A DNA stretch of 64,000 nucleotides, taken from assembly GCA_002840765.1 (NCBI GenBank), contig PHCE01000001.1, forward strand, positions 248,001 to 312,000, in the 5' to 3' direction. The DNA comes from Betaproteobacteria bacterium HGW-Betaproteobacteria-7. GTDB taxonomy: Bacteria > Pseudomonadota > Gammaproteobacteria > Burkholderiales > Rhodocyclaceae. The translations under genes and the position numbers were made by a program. The notes beneath the pieces were generated by a model. That model was not told the origin of the DNA. It ran no database searches and worked only from the letters and a program-made list of their open reading frames with translations. Below are positions 1 to 8,768 of the stretch, piece by piece. Every line of letters begins with the position of its first letter. Positions within the stretch are counted from its first letter, which is position 1.

Positions 1-771
1 GCTTCGGGCAACCTCCAGGCTCGCCTGAGCCCCTTGGCGTGCCGTCAGACTCTGGGCGACGCGTCCCACAGCGCCCTCAAGCCGTTGCAGTTCACCGCCG
101 ATGCGCTGCGCATCATCATCCAGTCCTGACTGCTCCTGCCATATCGCCGCCAGACCAATCTTGAGTAGTCGCGCCGTTTCGCCTGCCTTCTGGCCCAACA
201 CCCGGATTTCTTCCTGCCCCAACAGATCAGCGAGCAGCGTCTTGATCTCGGCATTGCGGTAGGCACTCAACTGCCGTTTGCCCTGAGCGGAAAATACCGA
301 CGTGAAGAAGGTATCGGCATTGCCACAGATCGCCTCGACACAGCGGGTATAGGTCTCGACCTTGCCGTCCGCAACGGTGCCATCTTCGATTGCCACGGGT
401 TTCCACGCGCCGTCGTCAGAAAGAGCAAACAGGAATGCCTCGGTCTTGCGCCGGCCGTTGAGGCGGATCACCACCTGCGAACGGTAGGTTCGGCCAGCAT
501 GGGACCACACCAGGTCCTTCTCGTTTTCCGGAAGGCAGACGTGGTCGTAATAGGAAAAGCCGCCTGGACCTGCCGTCGCCGCCCGCGAGGGCATGGTGAG
601 ATAGGGGTGCATATTCTCCATCACGGTGGTCTTGCCGCGCCCATTGGCGCCGGCAATGGCGACCAACTCGGCACCGTCGGCCAGTTGCTCGAAATCCAGA
701 GTGAGGACATCGCATCCCAGACCGGCGCGGATGCCGCGAAAACCTTTGAGCGTGAGTGAAAGCGGTTGCAT
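1..771 (-). CDS. SbcC/Rad50-like SMC-type ATPase, N-terminal part (runs off left edge)
   Basis: The reading frame opens at an ATG at 769-771 with a GGAG ribosome site nine bases upstream and stays open to the window edge, so only about 257 N-terminal residues are visible. A Walker A motif, GANGRGKTT, lies near residue 45 and is followed by the segment that reads FFTSVFSAQGKRQLSAYR, typical of SbcC/Rad50 ATPase heads; the later part begins to look helical as a coiled coil would. The partner SbcD-like nuclease gene is immediately upstream on the same strand. Together they would form an ATP-dependent double-strand DNA nuclease working on DNA ends or hairpins. On mobile elements such pairs are usually linked to replication or recombination. 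The Walker B and C-terminal half cannot be seen. Confidence 0.8.
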   Translation of the reverse strand, partial: MQPLSLTLKGFRGIRAGLGCDVLTLDFEQLADGAELVAIAGANGRGKTTVMENMHPYLTMPSRAATAGPGGFSYYDHVCLPENEKDLVWSHAGRTYRSQVVIRLNGRRKTEAFLFALSDDGAWKPVAIEDGTVADGKVETYTRCVEAICGNADTFFTSVFSAQGKRQLSAYRNAEIKTLLADLLGQEEIRVLGQKAGETARLLKIGLAAIWQEQSGLDDDAQRIGGELQRLEGAVGRVAQSLTARQGAQASLEVARS

Positions 772-838
772 GAATGGACTCCAACTAAGTCACCTGAACA
801 GTCTGCGACACCAACAAAGGTCAGCAAGCCCGCTCAAG

Positions 839-2134
839 TCAGAACAGCGATACGGTTTCGAGATCGGTCATTGGCTCGGCATTGGCGCTGCTCACGTCAC
901 AGGGAATATCCTGCCTCCGTAACACATGCTCGACGATGGCTTCGGGCTCCTGAGTTGAAAGCGTCTGGAGGCAGGTGAGCATTGGTTCCAGTTGGACCTC
1001 GGTTACCTGCGCCCACACCCGTACTTTGTCTGCCAGATGCGCCAACTGCGAAATTCCTGCCGCCCGTGTCCGCACCACCGGCACGATGCGTCCCTCCAAC
1101 TTGGTTTCCGCCGCGCCCTCCAGCAAGCGCTCAATCGCCCTACGGTCGACTTCATGACGATCTTCATCAGCAACCGTCCAGCGTACGCGCACGAAGGCAC
1201 CGGCGACGTCCTGTTGGGAGACAGTAGTTCGGAGCGTGTCGAGGTCCGGCTTGCCGTCAAATACGATATCAATCGTTCGTCGCGCCGGCGTCGGCTCCAC
1301 TGCAAAGTGCGCCTGATCGGCATCGACTTCCCACACCAGAAATCCCTTCTCGCCTTCTTCGCCGTAGTGAAAACGACCAATGGAACCGGGATAGGCAACG
1401 CACTGCCGCCCAGTTCTACTCTCCCGTTCCCAGAACTGATGCCGATGGATATGTCCGAGCATGAAAGCCTGCGCCTCGGCGGCGAACAGCGCACCAGTCG
1501 TGAATTCATGATCGAAGCCTGCCATTGGCACGCCGTGCTCGCTCAGGCAGCCGAATACGGTGCCGTGCGAGACGCCGATGGTGGGCAGGCCTTTCAATCT
1601 CGCCGCCCGATTGATCGGCACAAAACCGCGCACCAGGATGGCCAGATGCTCGCCAACCGCCTGTGCCGCGTCCGCAGCACCGACCGCTGTGGCAACCGCC
1701 GCTTTGTTCACCGTGGGCACGCAGGAGAACAAAGCACGAGCACCGGCCGGCAGTTGGTCGAAGCACCAGCCCGCCGAAACAAGCCATTGCCCCTGGGCGG
1801 TGAGTGCCACCTGTTCAATACGCTCGGCCACATGCACCGGATAGCGGCCGCCCAGCAGCTTGAAAATCGCCAGGGTGCCCGGTGGCTCGTGGGAAAACGT
1901 GCCCTGCAACATAAGCACTGGGCAATGGTCGGCCAGTCGCCGCACCTGGGCGAACAGTCGTTCGGCGGCCGGCGCGTGCAAGTCCAGTGCATGGTCAGTG
2001 GCATCCCCCGACAGCACGGCTGCTTCTACCCCAAGTGCGATGGCCCGATCAATGGCGGCGCCGAAGCAGCGATCTGCTTCCGCCTGATTTTTGGTGCCGT
2101 AATGCAGATCGGAGAAATGCGCGATGCGGATCAT
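839..2134 (-). CDS. SbcD/Mre11-like metallophosphoesterase
   Basis: This 431-residue protein begins MIRIAHFSDLHYG, the first metal-binding motif of calcineurin-like phosphoesterases, followed by SGDATDH, GTFSHE (in the place of the usual GNHD/E), SHGTVFG and LGHIHRHQ. These give the ordered D-H, GD, H, GH-H ligands of an Mre11/SbcD nuclease. It overlaps the upstream gene by four bases (ATGA) and lies 67 bases before the SbcC-like ATPase, so the three are probably co-transcribed. The expected role is the Mn-dependent nuclease subunit of an SbcCD-type complex. The altered GNHD motif is the only odd feature; the His is retained. Confidence 0.8.
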   Translation of the reverse strand: MIRIAHFSDLHYGTKNQAEADRCFGAAIDRAIALGVEAAVLSGDATDHALDLHAPAAERLFAQVRRLADHCPVLMLQGTFSHEPPGTLAIFKLLGGRYPVHVAERIEQVALTAQGQWLVSAGWCFDQLPAGARALFSCVPTVNKAAVATAVGAADAAQAVGEHLAILVRGFVPINRAARLKGLPTIGVSHGTVFGCLSEHGVPMAGFDHEFTTGALFAAEAQAFMLGHIHRHQFWERESRTGRQCVAYPGSIGRFHYGEEGEKGFLVWEVDADQAHFAVEPTPARRTIDIVFDGKPDLDTLRTTVSQQDVAGAFVRVRWTVADEDRHEVDRRAIERLLEGAAETKLEGRIVPVVRTRAAGISQLAHLADKVRVWAQVTEVQLEPMLTCLQTLSTQEPEAIVEHVLRRQDIPCDVSSANAEPMTDLETVSLF

Positions 2135-3453
2135 GCCGTTCTCCCGCGCGACGCCAACTGCATTTCGCTCTCGATCTTGTCACGGTAGCCCTGCGGATCG
2201 TTGCCGTAGCGCTCCAGTTCATTCCAAGCCTGAGCACGGCCATGTGGGTTGATCTTCCAGCCTGGTCCCCAGCGCCGGTCGGCATAGGCCCGGTACTGCT
2301 CAGGCACGATTCCGTAAGCTTGGACCCGTGCCATCAGTTGCTCAAAACTGGGATGCCCGTTCTGGAGCGGCGGCTCGTCGACAGGCGAGGCATTGACCAT
2401 TTGGGATGAGCGGACCTCGCCCTCAGCAGATTGCACTGGTTCGACTGAGGCCTCGCCCATACTGCCTTGCAGCACCTGCGTCGCCAATTGCGCCTGCAGC
2501 AGGGCCGTCTCGGTGTCCTCGTTCTCGCGCAGCAAGGCGGTGACATCCACCGGCGCCTCCAGATCGATGATCCACTGCGGTACGCGCACAGCGCTGCCCT
2601 GTTCGTCGATATGAGCCACCTCCATGAGTCTCTTGGTCAGGTAGAAAGGCGTGCGTTGCCGATCCAGGAAGCCGGAGATACGCCCGCCGCGCAGAAAGCC
2701 CACGGTCTCGAACTTCTGGATCGCCGCATTCATCGCATAAAAACTGTTGGTGTGCAGTTCAAAGGCGCTGATTGAGCGGATGCCAGGTATGAAAAACAGA
2801 AAGCGCCCGGTCAGGTTGCACTGACGCGCTTGGTATTCGCGGCAGGCCTCCGGTTCACACAGGCCGTTGTTCTCCTCGCGGAGCACGGTCTTGCGCCCTC
2901 CGAACAGCCGAATCGTGCGTCGCCCCGTATCGTCCACCGGCACCGGCGCATGGCACATGCAATGACGCACCCGACCATCGGCCGAGTATTGCGACCAGTA
3001 GTGCTTGTCGTGCATTCCCCAGGCCGCCAGTTCGTGAGGCATCACGGTCTGCCAGTAGTCGGAAGGAAATACCACGGGAAAGCGGTACAGGTGCCGCCCC
3101 TCACCCCGATCCTCGCTGTAGGCGGCCAGAATTTGCGCGGCGATTTCGGGATTGGGGAAATCCTGGCCCCGCACGGTAAACCATGGCACGTTGCGTGGTA
3201 TCAGTGGCGTCTTGAGGGCTGGCAGCACCTCGGCGATAGTGCGTTCGATCTGCTCGAAGGACTGGCCAGCGGCTACGCCCTGGTCGTAGATCGCCTTGGC
3301 CTTGGGCTGCTCGGCAGCTTTCTTCGTCAGCACCTTGATACCGGCGCGGATTTTGCCGCCAGTCGGAATGCGGGCGGGGCTTTGCCCGAGCAGGGTTGGT
3401 GTGGTGCCGCCCCCCTGGATGGCAATCGCTGAATGTGGGTTGAGATGGGCCAT
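2131..3453 (-). CDS. Gp3-like recombination directionality factor candidate (zinc-binding)
   Basis: The 440-residue product starts behind a clear GGAGG site. Its middle carries a cysteine cluster (CMC, then CEPEACREYQARQC) followed by GRFLFFIPGIRSISAFELHT, a pattern I associate with phage Gp3-like recombination directionality factors, where Cys-rich text is followed by a beta-strand segment and a T-S motif. ICE homologues are often labelled hydrolase or metal-binding protein. The N-terminus has a glycine/basic stretch (TGGKIRAGIKVL). It heads the operon with the SbcD-like and SbcC-like genes. A role in controlling excision is inference from the family resemblance; no integrase partner of the serine type is visible here. 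Confidence 0.5.
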   Translation of the reverse strand: MAHLNPHSAIAIQGGGTTPTLLGQSPARIPTGGKIRAGIKVLTKKAAEQPKAKAIYDQGVAAGQSFEQIERTIAEVLPALKTPLIPRNVPWFTVRGQDFPNPEIAAQILAAYSEDRGEGRHLYRFPVVFPSDYWQTVMPHELAAWGMHDKHYWSQYSADGRVRHCMCHAPVPVDDTGRRTIRLFGGRKTVLREENNGLCEPEACREYQARQCNLTGRFLFFIPGIRSISAFELHTNSFYAMNAAIQKFETVGFLRGGRISGFLDRQRTPFYLTKRLMEVAHIDEQGSAVRVPQWIIDLEAPVDVTALLRENEDTETALLQAQLATQVLQGSMGEASVEPVQSAEGEVRSSQMVNASPVDEPPLQNGHPSFEQLMARVQAYGIVPEQYRAYADRRWGPGWKINPHGRAQAWNELERYGNDPQGYRDKIESEMQLASRGRTA

Positions 3454-3556
3454 GACGGCGTTCCTCCATGAAGGTCGGGATATTTCGACAATTCATGCTC
3501 TCGCGACTTCCCTCCGTTTCAACCCCTACGGAAATACTCACGGCAAAAGCATCCCC

Positions 3557-3585
3557 TTGGCCGAAGTTAACCTCGGTCTTAAAAT
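3557..3585 (+). promoter_or_regulatory. Predicted sigma-70 promoter of the IHF-like gene, leaderless
   Basis: TTGGCC (3557-3562) and TAAAAT (3580-3585) are separated by 17 bases. The start codon at 3592 is only six bases after the -10 box, so transcription would begin at or next to the ATG. No Shine-Dalgarno sequence is seen before that ATG. The rest of 3454-3591 is the divergent promoter region for the RDF-like operon. Confidence 0.4.
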
Positions 3586-3591
3586 ATCGGC

Positions 3592-3882
3592 ATGACCCGC
3601 TCCGAACTCATCGCCCTACTCGCCGAACGCTTTCCTCAACTGGTGCAGAAGGATGCTGAAATGGCGGTAACAGAGATTCTCGGGGCCATCCACGCGGCGC
3701 TGATTCGCGGTAACCGGGTTGAGATTCGCGGGTTCGGCGTTTTCGACCTGAACCACCGCACGCCCCGCCAGGCACGCAACCCAAAAACCGGTGAGCCAGT
3801 AGCGGTACCGGCAAAATGGGTTCCCGCCTTCAAGGCCGGGAAGGAATTGCGTGAACGGGTGATGACGACAACTTCAACTTAA
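3592..3882 (+). CDS. HU/IHF-family DNA-bending protein (IHF-beta-like)
   Basis: The 96-residue protein has the complete HU/IHF fold sequence: an N-terminal helical part ([16 protein letters not shown]), the motif [12 protein letters not shown], and the beta-arm segment [18 protein letters not shown] with the DNA-intercalating proline. The opening and the RGFGVF text are closest to the IHF beta subunit. It would bend DNA in recombination, replication or promoter control of the element. It is transcribed divergently from the RDF-like gene and convergently towards the DUF1173 gene. A host ihfB is presumably elsewhere; this copy belongs to the element. Confidence 0.85.
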   Translation: MTRSELIALLAERFPQLVQKDAEMAVTEILGAIHAALIRGNRVEIRGFGVFDLNHRTPRQARNPKTGEPVAVPAKWVPAFKAGKELRERVMTTTST

Positions 3883-3928
3883 CGCTTGCTGATCGACCTG
3901 CCCGTCTATGGCGCAATCGCCGACACCA

Positions 3929-5137
3929 TCAGCGTGAATCTGAAATGCATTTCAAGGATGGCATCGCCTGATCTGTCGACCATACCCAGGCCATCTCTCC
4001 CGCCCTCGCAATCGCTTTCTCCTTCGCCGCCTGCTCCTTGGGATTCATGAACCCGCTCAGCACATGCAGTGGCACCGGTGACGGGCCGACATCCAGCAGT
4101 AACGCGTTCGGAAACGGCGCGGCACTGCGCGCATCGTAGCGTAGCGGCTTGACGAAGCGGCGCTGCTGAGCGACCAGGGCATCGACAAGGGGAAGTTCAT
4201 GCACCCCCTCGATCGGTATCCACTGCTCGCTGGTCAGCATCAGGCTCACCGAATCAATCTCGTAGGTGTATTCACGGCGGGCACAGATCAGTGCGGCGAT
4301 GACCAGCCTCACCGAGTGGCCGATGTCGGCATCGCGGGCCTCGAACAGCGGAGCGAAGACCCGTTCAATGCGTTCCCAAGTGCGGCCGGCGATCAGCAAG
4401 GGAGCATCCGGCATGTGGCGAATCCAGACACGACTCGCCTGGGCCGTTGCCTCGCTGGTCTTGTATTCGCCGATAATGACGGCCAGCGGCGTCTGGCCGT
4501 CGCGCGGGCGTAACACCGCCAGTTTCTCGCGGCGGCGCTGGGCGGCTTCGGCCTTGCCGGATTCGCTGAAGGGCTCGGGGACATACAGGCGCTCGGCCAG
4601 CGGCACGCCCTTGACCGTGATTTCCTCGGCTGCCTCCAGCAGGTATTTACGCAGCACTCCCTGATTGCGCTTGCCGGCCATGGCCGGGCTCCAGCGGTTG
4701 AAGCCGGCGCGCTCGAACAGGAAGTGCATCAAGGCACGTAACGACATGCGCCGCCGTGGCACACCGACCTCTGCTACGTCCTGCGCTTCACCGCGCGGCA
4801 CGCTGTGCCCGATCATCCGCGTCCACGGAAAATCCACGCGCAGTTCGACCCGTCCCGGCTCGGACTCCAGCACCGCTTCACCGACCAGTTCGCCCAGGCC
4901 CGATTGCCGGGCTTCCGGCTCGTAGGAAGGACAACCCGGATGGTGGGTGCTGCCGCTGTCCGGCATGCGCTTGACCACGAACAGGCTGTGGCGGGCTACG
5001 TACATTTCCACCCCGCCCGGCATGCACAGACAGCGTGGCCGTTCGAGGGTGTCATGAACCAGGGCCAAAGCTTCCTGCAACTGCGGATCATCGGCGCCGA
5101 TTATGCAGCCCTTGATGGCAAAGCGCTGGAGGTCCAT
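3929..5137 (-). CDS. DUF1173-family ICE protein
   Basis: A 402-residue protein starting MDLQRFAIKGCII; I chose the ATG at 5137 because it lies 16 bases after the stop of the upstream gene, while an earlier in-frame ATG would overlap that gene by over 120 bases. The sequence has the features of DUF1173 proteins: CLCMPGGVEMYVA near the start, HHPGCPSYEP, and a long conserved alpha/beta remainder including NALLLDVGPSPVPLHVL. The CLC/HHPGC cysteines and histidines could bind a metal. The family occurs in integrative conjugative elements and has no assigned function. It is probably in one operon with the recombinase-like gene. Confidence 0.75.
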   Translation of the reverse strand: MDLQRFAIKGCIIGADDPQLQEALALVHDTLERPRCLCMPGGVEMYVARHSLFVVKRMPDSGSTHHPGCPSYEPEARQSGLGELVGEAVLESEPGRVELRVDFPWTRMIGHSVPRGEAQDVAEVGVPRRRMSLRALMHFLFERAGFNRWSPAMAGKRNQGVLRKYLLEAAEEITVKGVPLAERLYVPEPFSESGKAEAAQRRREKLAVLRPRDGQTPLAVIIGEYKTSEATAQASRVWIRHMPDAPLLIAGRTWERIERVFAPLFEARDADIGHSVRLVIAALICARREYTYEIDSVSLMLTSEQWIPIEGVHELPLVDALVAQQRRFVKPLRYDARSAAPFPNALLLDVGPSPVPLHVLSGFMNPKEQAAKEKAIARAGEMAWVWSTDQAMPSLKCISDSR

Positions 5138-5153
5138 AACGGCCAGAGCAGAC

Positions 5154-6098
5154 TTAAACCAGTTCGTCGAGCAGTTCAGCCAGTGTCGGCTTCGGCCGGG
5201 GTAGCAGTTCCCGCACCGCGCTGCGCTCGCCGATACCCAGGATGGCACCAACCTGATCCTCGTCGGCACCTCGCTCATACATCCGCGACATCACCGTCAG
5301 ACGTGCCGACTGGGCGCTCAGACCCTTGAGTTCGGCATAGCGGAACAACTTGCGGTAAATCTCCAGCAGAGCCCGGCAAACAAAGCGATTCTGCCCTGGC
5401 TCGCCGTTGTTTGAAGCGATTCGGTAGGGTTCGCCACAAGGCGACAGAAACAAGCGGCTGTCCGCACGTAATCCACGGTAGCAATCTGGCGCCCCGACGC
5501 CGTGCCCGCCATCGCAGCGCTCCCGGAAATAGGCTGTCAACGCGTCATCGAGCCGGCAACTGCTGAAATAGAGTGGCCTCACTTTGCCATTGATCGCCAC
5601 CTCGCCACGCAATTCCGATTCACGACACACGCTGCCGTCGACATGCAGGTAGTCGCGCACCTCAAGGCGGGCAATTTCGAGGGGGCGCAGACCGGTAGCA
5701 AACAACATGTAGTAGAGGGCAAGGTCGTGCCAGGTGCGACTGGTGCGACCCTTGATACGCACCGCACCCTGAGCCACCTCCGCCGCCGACAATACGCGCG
5801 CCGGGCGGGTACCGACCGGCGGCAGCGGCTCGAATCCGGCCAGCGCGACCAGGATGGCCTCGCGATGCAGGCGCAGCCGGCGCACAAAGGCGGCGCCCTC
5901 TTCCTTGAGACCGTCCACGCCGACTACCTGAGTGAGTTGGACGGCGACCGACTTGATGCGCCGCTCAACTGCCGTACGCGAGATACCGAAGCGCTCGGCT
6001 ACCGTCTCGTAGGTATCACCGCCGATGACGGCACGCAACATCTCAACCGATTGCAATGCGTTTTCGTGGTGCTTGCTGACCTCCTGGCTGTCTTGCAT
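5154..6098 (-). CDS. Tyrosine-recombinase-fold protein with degenerate active site and N-terminal HTH
   Basis: The 314-residue protein has a helix-turn-helix-like start (TYETVAERFGISRTAVERRI, about residues 29-48) and a C-terminal part aligned with the catalytic domain of tyrosine recombinases. The first arginine motif is present (ATGLRPLEIARL, R138). The box normally reading HxLRH reads QSARLT here: the first His is Gln263, Arg266 is kept and the second His is Leu. No tyrosine is found in the 40 residues after that box, where the nucleophile should be. It is therefore probably a DNA-binding or regulatory relative rather than an active integrase. It precedes the DUF1173 gene on the same strand. 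Confidence 0.6.
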   Translation of the reverse strand: MQDSQEVSKHHENALQSVEMLRAVIGGDTYETVAERFGISRTAVERRIKSVAVQLTQVVGVDGLKEEGAAFVRRLRLHREAILVALAGFEPLPPVGTRPARVLSAAEVAQGAVRIKGRTSRTWHDLALYYMLFATGLRPLEIARLEVRDYLHVDGSVCRESELRGEVAINGKVRPLYFSSCRLDDALTAYFRERCDGGHGVGAPDCYRGLRADSRLFLSPCGEPYRIASNNGEPGQNRFVCRALLEIYRKLFRYAELKGLSAQSARLTVMSRMYERGADEDQVGAILGIGERSAVRELLPRPKPTLAELLDELV

Positions 6099-6331
6099 GA
6101 CCTGCTTCTCCCATCAACTGTCGACCGACATCTTTCCGAATACTCAAGCGCCGATGCACCCATTGCCAGGCGAAATCGCCGGGAAAGGTGCGGGATTTCG
6201 TCATCAGATCAAGAGCGCCATGCTCGGTAGAGAGGCCCTGATCGGAGACGGTTGCGCGGTGGATCGGTAGCGGCCCGGTTGCAGCGCAAACCACGCCGCT
6301 ACGAGCCAATCTCCGATATTTAATTCGGGAA

Positions 6332-6607
6332 TCAGACCGGTGCCCCCTGCTGCGCAATCCAGCGACGGATATCTTCGGCGCGCCAGACGGTCACTCGCTC
6401 CGAGAGCTTGACCGGGTCCGGAAAAGTGCGCGCCTGGATGCGCCGCCAGAGGGTCGATTTGGAAATGGGAACAAAAGCCAGGACTTGGGGCTGACGCAGG
6501 AACCCGGTCTCGGGCAGCGTCAGGGTCGCAGTCGGCATGACTGGCGTAGTAGAAAGAGGGTTGGAAGTCGCCGCCGTAGCGGAGACCCTGGAACGGGTTT
6601 TGGGCAT
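6332..6607 (-). CDS. AlpA-family helix-turn-helix regulator
   Basis: A 91-residue protein whose second half is an AlpA/MerR-like winged helix: GFLRQPQVLAFVPISKSTLW, RRIQARTFPDPVKLSERVTVWRAEDIRRWI in two pieces. The first 35 residues are Ser/Thr-rich and probably disordered. AlpA proteins activate excision or integrase genes in prophages and genomic islands. It sits 230 bases upstream of the recombinase-fold gene on the same strand, so control of that gene is the obvious guess. Confidence 0.75.
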   Translation of the reverse strand: MPKTRSRVSATAATSNPLSTTPVMPTATLTLPETGFLRQPQVLAFVPISKSTLWRRIQARTFPDPVKLSERVTVWRAEDIRRWIAQQGAPV

Positions 6608-7264
6608 GATCGGACCTTGTTGCAGCTGACGCTGTTAAAGGATATGACCTGCTCTGTAGTGGCCGCGCTAGGTCAGGATGGCGCGAGCCGATAGGGAACG
6701 CTGAACTCGACAGCATGCTGCGGGCGCCCCGGTCGCACAGCATGGAAGGATGAGCAAGAAATTGAATTCCATCCCATGACAGCCAAGGGCGTCCGGGTAG
6801 GAAAAAATCAGCCGATCCGCCACTACGCCGCGCAGCACATGCGACAGCGGATCGTCGGACAACAGGCAGGTATCGACTGCGACGCCGCCACGAAAGCGGG
6901 AAAGGTACCCGTTGCACCGGGTCGGGCTGACAGAGAACTTGACTACACAATATGGGTGCCCGTGGGCAGACGCAAGAAGCTCCAGAACCCGCCCGCCTCA
7001 ATAGTCCGTGTCGGCCAGCGATTGGAGATGGCACAGGTAGAGAACCCATTCTGGCTCGCCGAGATCAAGCTTGCGGCCGGAAAACCGGATCGCGGGCAAA
7101 TCTGGCCAGGATCAAGCTTGCCTTGGTGAAAAGGGCCATGATTTTTGCTGGCGGCATCTCACAGTATCCCTTGAGGTGCCTCTGGAAGCTTCCTGGGAGG
7201 TGTTTGAAGGGCCTCCCGCACGCCGTTGAGTTCCCTGTATTCCTCCCGTCGGCAGGAATATCTG
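6608..7264. other. 657-bp stretch with no convincing gene, possibly decayed
   Basis: No frame here has good start, ribosome site and family resemblance. On the minus strand around 6700-7000 one frame reads protein-like text (for example ADRLIFSYPDALGCHGMEF), but it is cut by a stop near 7003 and lacks a proper start. Overlapping frames on both strands are open only because of high GC. I read this as an eroded gene or spacer between the AlpA-type and XRE-type regulators. Confidence 0.35.
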
Positions 7265-7627
7265 CTACTTCGAGCGTTTACCCAAGTGTTCACAACAATT
7301 CCGCACTACCGACATAACGAATGCCCGATCATCGGGTCCAAGTTCGGAAATCCATGCGCCAAAGGTCGCAGCTTCGCTGGCCTCGACGGGTCCTTCTTTC
7401 GACAACAGGTCGCCAGCGGAACAGCGCAGTGCAACCGCAAGCCTGTCTAGCGTAGGCAGCGATGGCAAATGTGCTCCGCGCTCAATGCGAGAGACAGTTT
7501 CGACATCCACGCCGACCCGCTCCGCAACTGTTTCCTGTGTCCATCCCAACTGTTTGCGCCGCTCGCATAGGTTGCCCCCAAGGTGCTTCGCCAGACCAGC
7601 GGAGTCTTTCTTCTTTACCGCCATCAT
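7265..7627 (-). CDS. XRE-family transcriptional regulator
   Basis: This 120-residue protein contains a Cro/CI-type helix-turn-helix at residues 18-70 (CERRKQLGWTQETVAERVGV, then DVETVSRIERGAHLPSLPTL). A short C-terminal tail (GAWISELGPDDRAFVMSVVR) is probably for dimerisation. A GAGGAC ribosome site precedes the ATG at 7627. It has no peptidase domain. It lies between an empty stretch and the AcaB-like gene, and may repress one of the neighbouring minus-strand units. Confidence 0.8.
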   Translation of the reverse strand: MMAVKKKDSAGLAKHLGGNLCERRKQLGWTQETVAERVGVDVETVSRIERGAHLPSLPTLDRLAVALRCSAGDLLSKEGPVEASEAATFGAWISELGPDDRAFVMSVVRNCCEHLGKRSK

Positions 7628-7763
7628 GTTGTCCTCACAATCGACAAGAATGACGGTCTCCGAAGTATCGAAACAGGGTGTCTTATGTCGTTATTTGAAC
7701 CTACATCGTTGTTGATTTCAGTTCAGGGGAAACAGCAAAGGGAACGAGTAGCAAACATCGATG

Positions 7764-8525
7764 CTAGTCATCAACCGAAGGCGGATCACTTTCCAAGGCT
7801 TCGGATAATCGTGTGTCGGAGTTCATCACTGCCGGTTCGACCTCCCCATCGCCTTCCGCCTTGGGTTCATCCACGCTATCTACCACGGCGGTCTCTTGCC
7901 GGCCCTCCGCGCTTCGGCCCTCGCCGTCGCGCGCGCCCATGGCGTTCATTCGCCGCCGCAGTCCCATGGCGAAATTGCGCGCGCCATTGGCGATATCGCG
8001 CACTTGCCGTTTGAGGCTCGCACGTTGTATATCCACTGCCTGGGTGGTGATCACTTCGTGGATTTCCAGGGTCTGCAACAGCGGCATCAACTGATCGAGT
8101 TTGCCCAGCACCTCGAGAAAGCGGCGGCCACTGGATGACAGCACATGAACTTCGACATCCAGCGGCACAGTGTCGTAGGTCGCCGTGCTGGTGATGGCGT
8201 GCGCCTTGAACAGCACTTCGGCGCCATCGATGGCCTTGTTCAAGTTCTCGCTTACCGTGTCCATCTGGGCGCGGATGGTGTCCTCGATCTTGGCCACATC
8301 CTCATGGTCCAGTCGGGTACGAGCAATCACCGAGATGAAGTGCGTGTTGAGCTGCAGGGTATTGAACAGCCGCGCGAAGAACCGTTTGCCCTCGGCGCTA
8401 GTGAAGCGCGTGGGGATTTTCAGGCTGGCGGCTTCAACGCGCCGAAAATCAGCCTTGGTCTCCTTGGCAAGGATGCGGGCGTTAACGCCGCCCTCATCTA
8501 TCTTGACGATCTGGATCTCCGACAT
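7764..8525 (-). CDS. AcaB/DUF1845-like ICE protein (TIGR03761-type)
   Basis: The start at 8525 is set by a GAGGAG site five to ten bases upstream; a longer frame upstream lacks one. The 253-residue product is soluble and helical. Its central text (LDVEVHVLSSSGRRFLEVLG, LDQLMPLLQTLEIHEVITTQ) followed by a basic helix (RQVRDIANGARNFAMGLRRR) resembles the AcaB/DUF1845 family of integrating elements, with an acidic tail of about 60 residues. The family is linked to transfer-gene activation in IncA/C plasmids. The assignment rests on pattern memory and is tentative. Confidence 0.45.
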   Translation of the reverse strand: MSEIQIVKIDEGGVNARILAKETKADFRRVEAASLKIPTRFTSAEGKRFFARLFNTLQLNTHFISVIARTRLDHEDVAKIEDTIRAQMDTVSENLNKAIDGAEVLFKAHAITSTATYDTVPLDVEVHVLSSSGRRFLEVLGKLDQLMPLLQTLEIHEVITTQAVDIQRASLKRQVRDIANGARNFAMGLRRRMNAMGARDGEGRSAEGRQETAVVDSVDEPKAEGDGEVEPAVMNSDTRLSEALESDPPSVDD

Positions 8526-8739
8526 GCCGTACTCCTCAAAATACTGCGTTTGCAGCAATCTTCCGCAGAGGACAGTTCATTCGCCACCGAAAATGGCCGA
8601 CGCTTGAGGGGGCTTTCGGCATTGGGGCCGATCCTGGTGGATTTTCGGGATTGACCGACGCAATTCGGGCCACTACCTTTACGTCATGCAGTAGCTGGCC
8701 CTGCATTTAAACAAGGCAAGCCCTGGAGTTTCCGTCTGC

Positions 8740-8768
8740 GCGGCACCGCCGAAATTCGCCGGTGCCGC
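8740..8768. repeat. 9-bp inverted repeat, possible operator or terminator stem
   Basis: GCGGCACCG (8740-8748) is the exact reverse complement of CGGTGCCGC (8760-8768), with an 11-base spacer. It lies in the middle of the divergent intergenic region. No T-tract follows on either strand, so an operator is as likely as a terminator. Confidence 0.4.

Noticed and set aside
5138..5278. Upstream extension of the DUF1173 gene
   Set aside because: It would overlap the preceding recombinase-fold gene by over 120 bases in another frame; the family text begins at MDLQRF.
6204..7049. A 281-codon minus-strand frame
   Set aside because: It overlaps the AlpA-type gene in another frame and has Arg/Ser/Pro-rich text with no domain; a by-product of high GC.
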